Assembly: GCF_021389955.1 (NCBI RefSeq) | Contig: NZ_CP089980.1 | Span: forward strand, 3,777,001 to 3,841,000 | Direction of reading: 5' to 3' | Origin: Fulvivirga maritima | Lineage (GTDB): Bacteria > Bacteroidota > Bacteroidia > Cytophagales > Cyclobacteriaceae | DNA length: 64,000 nucleotides | Part shown: piece after piece, positions 18,540 to 27,240 of the stretch | Layout: every line of letters begins with the position of its first letter | Position numbering within the stretch: position 1 is the first letter of the stretch | The notes under the pieces: model-generated | Database searches by the model: none | What the model was told of the DNA's origin: nothing | The model's input: only the letters and a program-made list of their open reading frames with translations | Translations under genes and position numbers: made by a program

Positions 18540-19228
18540 ATAAAGTAGGAGCAGTTGTTCTTTCAAGGTTCAATTCAAGTCGCTTGCCGGGAAAGGCACT
18601 GATGTCGATCAAAGAAAAACCTATTCTTTTATATATTTATGAAAGGCTGAGGCAGGTACTGCCTCCAGAGCAGATTATAATTGCCACTTCCGCCGAAGCT
18701 TCTGATGATCCTATTGCAGAGTTTTGCTTGTCTAATAATATTCAATGCTATAGAGGGGCACTTCATAATGTGGCTGAAAGATTTTATGAAGCAGGGGAAA
18801 GATTAAAATGTGATTACTTCATCAGAATCAATGGAGATAATATATTCCTGGATATAAAGTTATTGGCTAAAATTTACAAGTTATCAGAGGAGGCTAAGCA
18901 TGATTTCATTTCTAATGTGAAAGGTAGAACTTTTCCTAAGGGGATGAGTATAGAAGTGGTAAAGAGAGATTATTATCGTGGTATTCTCCCTGAAATCAAT
19001 AAGGATGATACTTACAAAGAGCATGTTACTTTACTTCTTTATGAAAAAAAAGATGATGATCATTTTTTCATTTATAATGAGAGTAATACAGAAATGGCTG
19101 GTATTCAGCTTGCTTTAGATACAGTAGAAGATTTTAAGAGAACGGAAAAAATAATCTACCAATTTTCTAAAGATCATAGAGAGTATGGTATGGAAGAAAT
19201 TAATGAAATACTGAAGGAGATAGAATAA
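18536..19228 (+). CDS. SpsF-type cytidylyltransferase-like protein
   Basis: The 230-residue protein starts VGAVVLSRFNSSRLPGKAL, the nucleotide-binding loop of the SpsF/COG1861 branch of CMP-sugar synthetases, and has FIRINGDNIFLD in the metal-binding region. These enzymes are thought to activate nonulosonic acids or similar sugars as CMP derivatives. It overlaps the acyltransferase before it by four bases and the NeuB-like gene by one, so the module is translationally coupled. The actual sugar is not known. Confidence 0.8.
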   Translation: MNKVGAVVLSRFNSSRLPGKALMSIKEKPILLYIYERLRQVLPPEQIIIATSAEASDDPIAEFCLSNNIQCYRGALHNVAERFYEAGERLKCDYFIRINGDNIFLDIKLLAKIYKLSEEAKHDFISNVKGRTFPKGMSIEVVKRDYYRGILPEINKDDTYKEHVTLLLYEKKDDDHFFIYNESNTEMAGIQLALDTVEDFKRTEKIIYQFSKDHREYGMEEINEILKEIE

Positions 19229-20241
19229 TGAACACATTTTTAGGTAAGCATGGCCCATTATTAATAGCTGAAATTGGAGGAAATCATGAAGGCGATTTTG
19301 AGTATGCTAAAAAGCTGACTCAATTAGCGATTGAATCAGATGCTGACTACATAAAATTTCAAATATATTCTGGAGATAGCCTTGTTTCAAGTAAAGAGAG
19401 CCCTGATAGAAACAAGCACTTTAAGAAATTTGAACTCACGCAATCACAACATCAGGAATTAGCCCAAATGGTTATTGATGCCGGAAAGCTGTATACTTCT
19501 TCTGTATGGGATGCAGATTCGCTGGATTGGATAGATAACTATATGTCTCTGTATAAGATCGGGAGTGGAGATTTAACTGCTTATCCGCTTCTAAAAAATA
19601 TTGCTAAAAGAGGTAAGCCCATTATAATTTCTACGGGATTATCTACAGAAAAGGAGGTGCTTGAAACTGTGGATTATGTTCAAAGTGTTAACTCAATCTA
19701 TAGTGATCCAAGCAAATTAGCTGTTTTACAATGTACAAGCATGTATCCCATAGAATCTTCAGATGCTCATTTGAATGTGATGCAGGTATTCAAAGAAAAA
19801 ACGGATCTCACTGTGGGATACTCTGATCATACGGAGGGAATCACGGCATTAAAATATGCGGTTTGCTTGGGGGCAGAGATTCTTGAGTTCCATTTCACTG
19901 ATGACAGAACTAATAAGAATTTTAGAGACCATAAGGTTTCTCTTACAAAAGAAGAGGTTCATGAGCTAATTGCAGAAATTAAATTAATTCAGTCATTGCA
20001 AGGAGATGCAACTAAGAGACCATTATCTATTGAAATGGATAATGGTCACGATGTTTCTTTTAGAAGAGCGGTGTATCCAAGTCGTGATATTTTGGCAGGA
20101 GAAGTACTATCAGAAGATAATCTCACGATATTGAGACCTAATCATGGAATCGATGCTAGAGAGTATTATAACCTTGTAGGAAAAAAAGCTAAAATGAAGA
20201 TAGAAAAGCATCAAAAATTAACTTGGGACTTATTTGAATGA
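19228..20241 (+). CDS. NeuB/SpsE-family nonulosonic acid synthase
   Basis: The 337-residue protein condenses phosphoenolpyruvate with an amino sugar to make a sialic-acid-like sugar. LIAEIGGNHEGD (12-23), YIKFQIY, YKIGSGDLT, QCTSMYPIE and VGYSDHTEG are the family's PEP and metal motifs. A C-terminal SAF/antifreeze-like domain (about 268-337) carries FRRAVYPSRDI and RPNHGID. The usual partner NeuC or SpsG is absent from the window. It overlaps both neighbours (one base before, four bases after). Confidence 0.9.
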   Translation: MNTFLGKHGPLLIAEIGGNHEGDFEYAKKLTQLAIESDADYIKFQIYSGDSLVSSKESPDRNKHFKKFELTQSQHQELAQMVIDAGKLYTSSVWDADSLDWIDNYMSLYKIGSGDLTAYPLLKNIAKRGKPIIISTGLSTEKEVLETVDYVQSVNSIYSDPSKLAVLQCTSMYPIESSDAHLNVMQVFKEKTDLTVGYSDHTEGITALKYAVCLGAEILEFHFTDDRTNKNFRDHKVSLTKEEVHELIAEIKLIQSLQGDATKRPLSIEMDNGHDVSFRRAVYPSRDILAGEVLSEDNLTILRPNHGIDAREYYNLVGKKAKMKIEKHQKLTWDLFE

Positions 20242-20861
20242 TAGCATTGACTCAGTATTATATTACTCAATTTCGGCCTAAAATCCGCGCTTTATTAACT
20301 CGTATTCTTTATGCAGGACGAGTAAAAATAGGTTCTGGCTTTAGGGCTGATAACGTGCCTAGAATTTTAGTTGATGAAGGGTGTACTTTGAGCATAGGAA
20401 ATAATGTTGAATTTAGAAGAAATGTGGAGATCCGAGTTCACGGTACTGCCTCGGTAATTATAGGGGATAATGTTAGAATTGATAGAGGCGTGAGAATTTT
20501 AGCAGCGAATAATTCACGAATTGAAATTTCCGATGGTGTTAGAATCGGTTTATATTCTGTCTTAAATGGAGGTGATAGCATATCGATTGGTCGTAAAAGT
20601 CTAGTATCTGGCTTTGTTTACCTTCAAACTAGTATGCATGGTTATGCCAAGCAAACTGAATCTATTCAAGAACAAGGATATGATCATGCCCCTGTAATCT
20701 TGGAAGAAGATACATGGCTAGGAACTCATGTGACCATCTTACCTGGAACTCATATCTTTAAAGGAGGGATAGTAGGAAGTAATGCTGTTGTGAATAAAAA
20801 TGTTGAACCGTATCAAGTGGTTGGGGGTGTTCCGGCTAAACCATTAAAAAACAGAGAATAA
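20238..20861 (+). CDS. left-handed beta-helix acyltransferase
   Basis: This 207-residue hexapeptide-repeat protein has segments LSIGNNVEFRRNVEIRV, VIIGDNVRIDRGVRI and EEDTWLGTHVTILPG and ends in GSNAVVNKNV and GGVPAKPLKN, as in O-acetyltransferases of polysaccharide loci. It overlaps the NeuB-like gene by four bases, suggesting that it acylates the sugar made by this module or a glycan that contains it. That link is inference. Confidence 0.85.
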   Translation: MIALTQYYITQFRPKIRALLTRILYAGRVKIGSGFRADNVPRILVDEGCTLSIGNNVEFRRNVEIRVHGTASVIIGDNVRIDRGVRILAANNSRIEISDGVRIGLYSVLNGGDSISIGRKSLVSGFVYLQTSMHGYAKQTESIQEQGYDHAPVILEEDTWLGTHVTILPGTHIFKGGIVGSNAVVNKNVEPYQVVGGVPAKPLKNRE

Positions 20862-22262
20862 ATGACAATGCCACTTGTAACTATATATATTACAAACTAT
20901 AACTACGCTAGTTATATAGAGGAATCTATTGAAAGTGTGTTGAATCAAAGTTGTCAGGATTTTGAGTTACTCATAATCGATGATGGTTCTACGGACAATA
21001 GCAAGGAAATAATTGAGCGATACAGGGATAACCCGAAGGTGTCCATTATTTATCAGAAGAATAAAGGGCTCAATATTACGAACAATGTTGCAATGAGAAC
21101 TTCCAATGGAAAATACATCATGAGGCTTGATGCCGATGATTTTCTGGAACCTCATGCAATATTAGAAATGAGTAGTGTACTCGAGGGAAATGATGAATTA
21201 GGACTTGTTTTCCCTGATTATTATTATGTTAATGCTCAAGGGGTAAGGACCGGTGTGGAAAAACGCCATAACTTCGAGAAGGAGGTTTCATTATATGATC
21301 AGCCGGCACATGGCGCCTGTACAATGATTAGGCTCGAGTTTTTGAAGAACCTTGGTGGGTATAATGAAAGTTTTACGTGCCAAGATGGGTATGATTTATG
21401 GATCAAGTTTATCCTAAATCATAAGGTTACAAATATCACGAGCCCATTATTTTCATACAGAAGGCATGGTAACAATTTAACTACCAATGAAGAACGTATT
21501 CTTGATACAAGAAAAAAGATTAAAGAATATTACGTAGAAAGACATTTAGATAGCAAGTCTACACTGGCAGTAATACCAGTGAGAAATTCATTTATTGGAA
21601 AGGTTAACTTACCCTTGTTTCAAGTGGATGAAGAAAGTGTAATAGAGAAAAAAATTAAGGTTTGCATCGATGCCAAAAAAATCGATTATGTCATCGTATC
21701 TACTTCGGATAGTGAGATATTTAATTTTTTACAACAAAAATATGCCAACAGTGATCGGGTGAGTATTATTCGACGTCCCGCAGCATTTTCTGATCCAAAT
21801 GAAACCTTATTTAGAACTATAGAGCATGCCTTGGATTATGTCAAAGAAAATGTAAATATGGAATTTGAGGCAATAATGACTGTTTCTCCTGAATACCCTT
21901 TCTTAAAATCTGACACGGTTGATGATGCCATTTATACTTTATCCTTATTTCAGTCAGATACTGTTTTAAGTGTTAGGCCAGACAATAGAACTTATTATCA
22001 GCACACGGGGCACACATTAAAGCCTATCTTGGACCAAGATAAATTTACTAAGTTAGAGAGAGAGGCTCTTTATAAAGGTGCTGGAGGAGTGGTTGTGTCA
22101 ACCATTGAAAATTTTAAAAAGAACAAGAAATTGGTGTCAGGAAGTATTAGTCATGTTGTTGTAGATGAGCAAACCGCATTTGGTATTTTTAATAGTTTTC
22201 ATTTCTCTGTCTATCGTACTCTAATGTCAGCAAAAGATCAATCTTCTGTTTTGCTTTCCTAA
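20862..22262 (+). CDS. fusion of a GT2 glycosyltransferase and a CMP-sialate-synthetase-like domain
   Basis: Residues 1-230 form a GT-A family 2 glycosyltransferase with TIYITNYNYASYIEESIESV, IDDGSTD (39-45), the metal motif RLDADD (88-93) and DGYDLWIKF (175-183). Residues 235-450 resemble NeuA: LAVIPVRNSFIGKVNLPL aligns with the IPARGGSKG loop, RRPAAFSDPNETLFRTIEHAL with the RP..LS.D..... .. HAL segment, and TVSPEYPFLKSDTVDDAI with the Q.TSPLR..DI..A motif. The Gly-Ser-Lys loop and the late Asp-x-Asp metal pair are not conserved. The C-terminal half may therefore bind a CMP-sugar without making it, or have changed specificity. An alternative start is ATG 20868. Confidence 0.82.
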   Translation: MTMPLVTIYITNYNYASYIEESIESVLNQSCQDFELLIIDDGSTDNSKEIIERYRDNPKVSIIYQKNKGLNITNNVAMRTSNGKYIMRLDADDFLEPHAILEMSSVLEGNDELGLVFPDYYYVNAQGVRTGVEKRHNFEKEVSLYDQPAHGACTMIRLEFLKNLGGYNESFTCQDGYDLWIKFILNHKVTNITSPLFSYRRHGNNLTTNEERILDTRKKIKEYYVERHLDSKSTLAVIPVRNSFIGKVNLPLFQVDEESVIEKKIKVCIDAKKIDYVIVSTSDSEIFNFLQQKYANSDRVSIIRRPAAFSDPNETLFRTIEHALDYVKENVNMEFEAIMTVSPEYPFLKSDTVDDAIYTLSLFQSDTVLSVRPDNRTYYQHTGHTLKPILDQDKFTKLEREALYKGAGGVVVSTIENFKKNKKLVSGSISHVVVDEQTAFGIFNSFHFSVYRTLMSAKDQSSVLLS

Positions 22263-22322
22263 ATCATTAGTGAAAATTTAAGCTCATTATTAGTTCTCTT
22301 ATAACGACCCTTCCAATCAAAT

Positions 22323-23738
22323 ATGTCCAAAGCTAAGAGTGTTTATAACGGCGTTTTATGGAGTTTTTTGCAGCTATTTATAGATAGAGGCCTATCCTTT
22401 ATCGTTAAAATCGTATTAGCCAAACTATTATTCCCAGAAGATTTTGGACTCATAGGTATGGCCGCTGTATTTATAGCATTTTTGCAGCCATTATCTGAAG
22501 TTGGTATGGCCTCTTATTTGATAAATAAAAAGGATCCGACCGAAACGGATTTATCAACTACCTTCTGGACAGGAATAGTTTGGGCAATAGTTTTATACAC
22601 CTTTGTCAATACAGTTGTAGCCAATTTTGCGGCATCATTTTATAATGAGCCGATTATAAAAACAATATTTCCGGTTTTATCTATCGGCGTTTTAACGAAC
22701 TCTTTGAATATGATCAAAAGAGTTAAGTTAGTCAAGAATTTGGACTTTAAAAGAATTGCGTTAGTTGAAAATATTTCAAATCTTATTTCGGCTGTTATAG
22801 CGCTTACCTTGGCTTTCTTAGACTTTGGGTTATGGGCCTTGGTAGCATACAATTCAGTAGCATTCTTAATAAGGTTAGTGATGTTTCATTCTTTAGTTCA
22901 ATGGCGCCCCAAGTTTATCTGGTCCAATGAGTCTTTCAAGAATATGTTTTCTTTCGGTCTATTTACATTGGGTACTGCCATGCTATCCAAAGTGGTGTCG
23001 CAGTTTGATTTTATGATAGTTGGAAAATTGCTTAATGCGACTCTTTTAGGGTATTATTCTTTCGCATTTCTAATTACAAGTACTTTACGAACACAAATTT
23101 CTTTTGCACTTACAAAGGTCATGTACCCGGTGTTTAGTCAGAATAAGTCGGATACCGCTAAGATGCACCAAATTTATGGCAAGCTAGTATTCTATAATTA
23201 TCTAATCCTTTTCCCAGTTCTGCTGGGATTATTTCTGTTTAGTGATGTATTGATAAATACTTTTTTTAGTAAGTGGGAGCCTACTATTGACATCATTAGA
23301 ATATTATCAGTGGGTGTCATGTTAGCCCTGTTCAATTCAGGGTCAGGAGTGTTTATAAGAGGATTTGGAAAGCCGAAAATTGAGTTTAGACTTTCCATAG
23401 CCAACTCTATATTATTCGTTATTATTATTTTCCTGGGAGTATACTTCTATGGCTTAATAGGACTTAGTGTTTCGTTTGTCATCTTTAATTTAGTAAGTGT
23501 AATAATTATCCAATTGGTATTGAAAATTTTCTTTGGATTAAGCTTTGTAACTTTGTTTAAGGCGATACAAAGGGTATTACTAATTGGGCTAATAAATTTA
23601 TCAGTATACTATGTTTTGCAATTCCTGGGAGGGGGGCGTTTAATCCTATTGGGAGTCTATTTGCTAATAAATATTAGTCTATATTTGCTTTGGTACAGGA
23701 AAGAATTCATGTTTTTAATAAAAAAAATAAGACCATAA
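22323..23738 (+). CDS. wzx: polysaccharide flippase (Wzx, MOP superfamily)
   Basis: The 471-residue, multi-helix membrane protein has the N-terminal pattern VYNGVLWSFLQLFIDRG and KLLFPEDFGLIGMAAVF shared by Wzx/RfbX-type exporters (about 12-14 helices). It moves undecaprenyl-linked repeat units across the inner membrane. It follows a 60-base gap after the fusion gene. It is the only flippase in the locus. Confidence 0.9.
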   Translation: MSKAKSVYNGVLWSFLQLFIDRGLSFIVKIVLAKLLFPEDFGLIGMAAVFIAFLQPLSEVGMASYLINKKDPTETDLSTTFWTGIVWAIVLYTFVNTVVANFAASFYNEPIIKTIFPVLSIGVLTNSLNMIKRVKLVKNLDFKRIALVENISNLISAVIALTLAFLDFGLWALVAYNSVAFLIRLVMFHSLVQWRPKFIWSNESFKNMFSFGLFTLGTAMLSKVVSQFDFMIVGKLLNATLLGYYSFAFLITSTLRTQISFALTKVMYPVFSQNKSDTAKMHQIYGKLVFYNYLILFPVLLGLFLFSDVLINTFFSKWEPTIDIIRILSVGVMLALFNSGSGVFIRGFGKPKIEFRLSIANSILFVIIIFLGVYFYGLIGLSVSFVIFNLVSVIIIQLVLKIFFGLSFVTLFKAIQRVLLIGLINLSVYYVLQFLGGGRLILLGVYLLINISLYLLWYRKEFMFLIKKIRP

Positions 23739-23758
23739 TTAATTGGTTAAAATAGTCT

Positions 23759-24580
23759 ATGTCACTTAAAACAAGAGTTGTCAGAACTTTTAAATATATC
23801 TCCAACCCTAGCTTTTACAAATTCTTTTTCCCTAATCTAAAAACATATTTACGATTTGACGGAATGCCAATTGTAATGTGCGGATGTCCACGTTCGGGAA
23901 CCACTCTCTTAATGTCAATATTAGATTCTCATCCTGAAATTCAGGTTATTCCTTTTGAAACGTCACTGTTGAGAAGTAGGCCAGCTGAAAAGAGAATAGT
24001 TAGGAACATTAGGCTCAATAGAAAAGTGGTTAAATTTCAAATATTGATGATGTTATTCTCTTCTAAAGTCAAACCATCGGCCAAAAGATGGGCGGAAAAG
24101 ACTCCTTTAAATATTATGAATGTAGAGGAGATAGATAAGATGTACAAGGGTAAAGTCCGATTTATCAATATTATTCGAGATGGTAGAGCTACTGTAAGTT
24201 CATACCATAGAGAATTGGGGTACATGGTGAATCCCAGATTGTGGTATAAATGTACCACTGAGGGATTGAGGTTTAATGATAAAGAGAATTTTCTGACTTT
24301 GAAGTATGAAGATTTATTAAGAGATAAAGAGACCAGCTTTGAAATAATATCGAAATTTCTACACTTAAAGGAGCCTTTTCCTACTAATTGGTTTGATAAA
24401 ACTAATATTAAAGGAAATGTTAAAAAAATGCTTTCAAAAAATATTGAGGGTTCTACTGTAGAAAGTGATATAGTAAAGGATAAAAAAAATACATGGCAAG
24501 AATCAGAAAGCCCGCATTTGAAAGATTTTATCGATGATCCGAAATGTATGGAATTGAATAGAGAAATGGGATATCATTAA
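23759..24580 (+). CDS. PAPS-dependent sulfotransferase family protein
   Basis: The 273-residue protein has the 5'-phosphosulfate loop CPRSGTTLL (43-51) and the 3'-phosphate motif INIIRDGRATVSSYHREL (about 136-153), both diagnostic of sulfotransferases that use 3'-phosphoadenosine 5'-phosphosulfate. It would add sulfate to a sugar, possibly making the polysaccharide sulfated. No PAPS synthesis genes are in the window. Its stop overlaps the next gene's ATG by one base. Confidence 0.87.
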   Translation: MSLKTRVVRTFKYISNPSFYKFFFPNLKTYLRFDGMPIVMCGCPRSGTTLLMSILDSHPEIQVIPFETSLLRSRPAEKRIVRNIRLNRKVVKFQILMMLFSSKVKPSAKRWAEKTPLNIMNVEEIDKMYKGKVRFINIIRDGRATVSSYHRELGYMVNPRLWYKCTTEGLRFNDKENFLTLKYEDLLRDKETSFEIISKFLHLKEPFPTNWFDKTNIKGNVKKMLSKNIEGSTVESDIVKDKKNTWQESESPHLKDFIDDPKCMELNREMGYH

Positions 24581-25680
24581 TGAGTAAACTAGATAAGAAA
24601 GTTATAACCATTGTTATTGGTTCTTTCAAAATTGGAGGGGCTGAAAGAATGGCTATCAATATAGGAGAAGAATTGCTTCAGAGAGGGTATGATGTTCATT
24701 TTGCGCTTTTAAGGCCAATATTCGAAATACCTAATCAAATCCCGGATGATAGAATTCATCTGTTGAGTAAAAGAAAGGGACGTTCTAGTAAGATGCAACA
24801 TGTGTCCAATTTGTTTAACTTATTTAAGTTAAACCTGACCTTAAAGTCTGATTTTGTAGTAGGCTTTACCTATTTCAGTAGTTTCGTTGCTTGTTTTTCT
24901 TTATGCAATAAAGTAATAGCAACATTTGATGTCTTTCCTTATCAATTTGCTAAAAAGAGAGCTAGAGTAGCGAATTTTGTGATAAAATGGCCATATGTCA
25001 AAAAGATAGTGTGTCCTTCGCAGGGGCTTTTGGATCAAGTCGTAGATTATAAGCCTTCTTTTGCTAAAAAAGGCACATATATTTACAATACATTGGACTA
25101 TGAAGGTATATGGTCCAAAAGCAATGCTGAACTGGACATTACACCTAATTTGCCTCAAAAGTATATTGTAGCAATGGGAAGGTTCTCTAAGCAGAAGAAT
25201 TTCGGTTTGTTACTTGAAGCTTATGCGAAAAGTAAGATAAGAGAGCAGTTCAAATTAGTTTTGATTGGTGATGGTCCTTTAAAATCAGATATCCACGAAA
25301 TTATAGATAAGTATAGTTTGAATAAGGATGTGTATTTAACTGGCTTTTTGCCTAATCCTTTTCAAGTTATTAAGAATGCTAAGTTATTCATCAATACTTC
25401 AGACTATGAAAGTTTTTGTATGGTAATATTAGAGTCTCTCAGTTTAAATGTGCCAGTTATTGCTGCAGATTGTAAGTCTGGCCCTTCAGAAATGGTACAA
25501 AGCGGTTTGAATGGGATGTTATTTCCTGTTGGAAAGGTTGACCACTTAATAAGCATTCTGAACCAAATAACAGATGCTCCGGAAATTGTTGATATGTGGA
25601 GAAATAACATTTCAGAGTCAATTAAGAAATTTCGTATAGAGGCTATTGTGGATAAGTGGGAAGCTGAAATCTTTAATTAA
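24580..25680 (+). CDS. GT4-family glycosyltransferase
   Basis: The 366-residue GT-B enzyme starts VITIVIGSFKIGGAERMAINIGEEL, the acceptor-side glycine-rich loop of GT4. It carries the donor-binding region AMGRFSKQKNFGLLLEA, IGDGPLKS and the EX7E-like segment DYESFCMVILESLSLNVPV. It would add one sugar of the repeat unit from a nucleotide donor. The sugar and linkage are not predictable. Confidence 0.9.
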   Translation: MSKLDKKVITIVIGSFKIGGAERMAINIGEELLQRGYDVHFALLRPIFEIPNQIPDDRIHLLSKRKGRSSKMQHVSNLFNLFKLNLTLKSDFVVGFTYFSSFVACFSLCNKVIATFDVFPYQFAKKRARVANFVIKWPYVKKIVCPSQGLLDQVVDYKPSFAKKGTYIYNTLDYEGIWSKSNAELDITPNLPQKYIVAMGRFSKQKNFGLLLEAYAKSKIREQFKLVLIGDGPLKSDIHEIIDKYSLNKDVYLTGFLPNPFQVIKNAKLFINTSDYESFCMVILESLSLNVPVIAADCKSGPSEMVQSGLNGMLFPVGKVDHLISILNQITDAPEIVDMWRNNISESIKKFRIEAIVDKWEAEIFN

Positions 25681-25717
25681 GATATTATACTCAATATATA
25701 GGTTATTATTTTTTAAC

Positions 25718-27133
25718 ATGGACAGCGAAAATAAATTGAATAAAAGAATTTTTATTTATGAATTTGTATGGTCAGAAGATTTAATAAGACATATAATTCA
25801 ACTTTGTGATAAAAAGGGCATTGAAATATGTGGTTGGGCAATTAGGAGAAAGGATTTTGAAATTCTTTTGAAGGTATGGCCGGAAGCTCCCGTTTTTGAA
25901 GCTCCTCTTCCTAAAAAATTGGAAGTAATAGACTATAATACTGATCTGACTAATGGATTTAGCTTTGGAGAAGAAGAAAATATACGGTTCTTGCTTGATA
26001 GAGAAGGAAGTTATCAAAATAATATGCACTCGAGTCAGGTGCGGTATCAGATACAATCATGGGCCGAAGGGTTACTAAAACTAACTCAGCCGGATTGGCT
26101 GCTATTTCCAGACGTTCCTCATAATATATTTACATATCTACTTCATTTGTGTGGTGAGAGAAGAGGTGTTAATAGTTTGATGGTTCGCAGAGATCTTGCT
26201 CCTCATTTTTTTAATTTAAGCAAAACTGTAAAGAGAGAAGCTGTATCTATACCTAATGATTTAGATATTAAGAATTTGTCTCCTCAAACCTCTGAATATT
26301 TAGATTCTTTAAGGTCAGATGATGATACTTCTCCTACCTACATGCGTAAGCAGAAACAAAATTCTAAACTTTTTCAAATCATTAAAAGAGCCTTAGGGAA
26401 GGGCTTGAATTTGTTTACTAAGAAGTCTATCGGGGCGGTGGGCACATATAGGAATAGAGGAAAACTGAAAAAAACATACGAAAGCTACAGTGAAATTAAG
26501 GTGAATTCAAAACATACGAAGCCTTATATTGTCGTTTTTTTGATGCTTCAACCGGAAAGATCTAGTATACCAGAAGGTGGCATCTTTGCACAGCAGTGGT
26601 TAATGATACAGATGCTGTCTAAATTCTGTACCTCGTTAGGATGGAACCTTTACGTCAAAGAGCACCCTTCTACCTTTATGATCGGTCCTAAACTTTATCG
26701 GGGTAAATGGTTTTATGACGGTTTAAAGGCGATGCCGAATGTCTCCATAGTTTCAGTAGGAGTGAGTTCAGCCAAAATATTGAAGGATGCAAAAGCAATC
26801 GCCACAATTACCGGTACAGTGGGGATAGAAGCGGTAGCCAAGGGTGTGCCAGCTTTGCTTTTTGGAGAATCCCCTTATACTGGTTGTGCAGGCACATTTA
26901 AAATAAAAGATGAGTCAGATTTAGACGCTGCCATGTCATCAATTAAAGATGGTGTACACATCAATTTTGATGATGTTAAAAGATTTTTTGGTGCCTGTGA
27001 AAAGGATAAATATTGCCTTAATACGGGTCTTTCTAGAAAAGAAGATCATGTGGCCCCATGGATGAAAGGTATTCCTCAATCTAAAATGTTTACTAAGATT
27101 GTTGAATTTATTGAAGATGATCAACTATCCTAA
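25718..27133 (+). CDS. capsule polysaccharide biosynthesis protein (KpsC/KpsS-like)
   Basis: The frame opens at 25646 inside the preceding gene. ATG 25718 lies after that gene's stop and gives 471 residues, which I prefer. The C-terminal half contains LYVKEHPS, GKWFYDGLKAMPNV, IATITGTVGIEAVAKG and PALLFGESPY, the pattern of the capsule-synthesis family that includes Kdo-transferring KpsC/KpsS. The N-terminal 250 residues have no motif I recognise. Given kdsA/kdsC at the head of the locus, Kdo transfer is possible but unproven. Confidence 0.7.
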   Translation: MDSENKLNKRIFIYEFVWSEDLIRHIIQLCDKKGIEICGWAIRRKDFEILLKVWPEAPVFEAPLPKKLEVIDYNTDLTNGFSFGEEENIRFLLDREGSYQNNMHSSQVRYQIQSWAEGLLKLTQPDWLLFPDVPHNIFTYLLHLCGERRGVNSLMVRRDLAPHFFNLSKTVKREAVSIPNDLDIKNLSPQTSEYLDSLRSDDDTSPTYMRKQKQNSKLFQIIKRALGKGLNLFTKKSIGAVGTYRNRGKLKKTYESYSEIKVNSKHTKPYIVVFLMLQPERSSIPEGGIFAQQWLMIQMLSKFCTSLGWNLYVKEHPSTFMIGPKLYRGKWFYDGLKAMPNVSIVSVGVSSAKILKDAKAIATITGTVGIEAVAKGVPALLFGESPYTGCAGTFKIKDESDLDAAMSSIKDGVHINFDDVKRFFGACEKDKYCLNTGLSRKEDHVAPWMKGIPQSKMFTKIVEFIEDDQLS

Positions 27134-27161
27134 TATCTAATTAAGAATAAATTTTCTAAAA

Positions 27162-27209
27162 ATGGATTTTGCCGATTTCCTTTACAGACTAATATATTGT
27201 CAAATCCAT
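27162..27209. other. inverted repeat in the 107-base gap before the pyruvyltransferase gene
   Basis: ATGGATTT at 27162-27169 is complementary to AAATCCAT at 27202-27209 with a 32-base loop. No T-run follows on the plus strand. It may be a weak attenuator or a chance repeat in the largest gap of this part of the locus. Confidence 0.3.
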
Positions 27210-27240
27210 AGCCAATTATAAAATGATAACATTACGCTAA

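Noticed and set aside
25646-25717. Upstream start of the KpsC/S-like gene inside the preceding glycosyltransferase.
   Set aside because: ATG 25718 lies after the preceding stop and the extra residues show no conservation cue.
27162-27209. Inverted repeat read as a terminator splitting the polysaccharide operon.
   Set aside because: The loop is long and no T-run follows, so termination is not supported.
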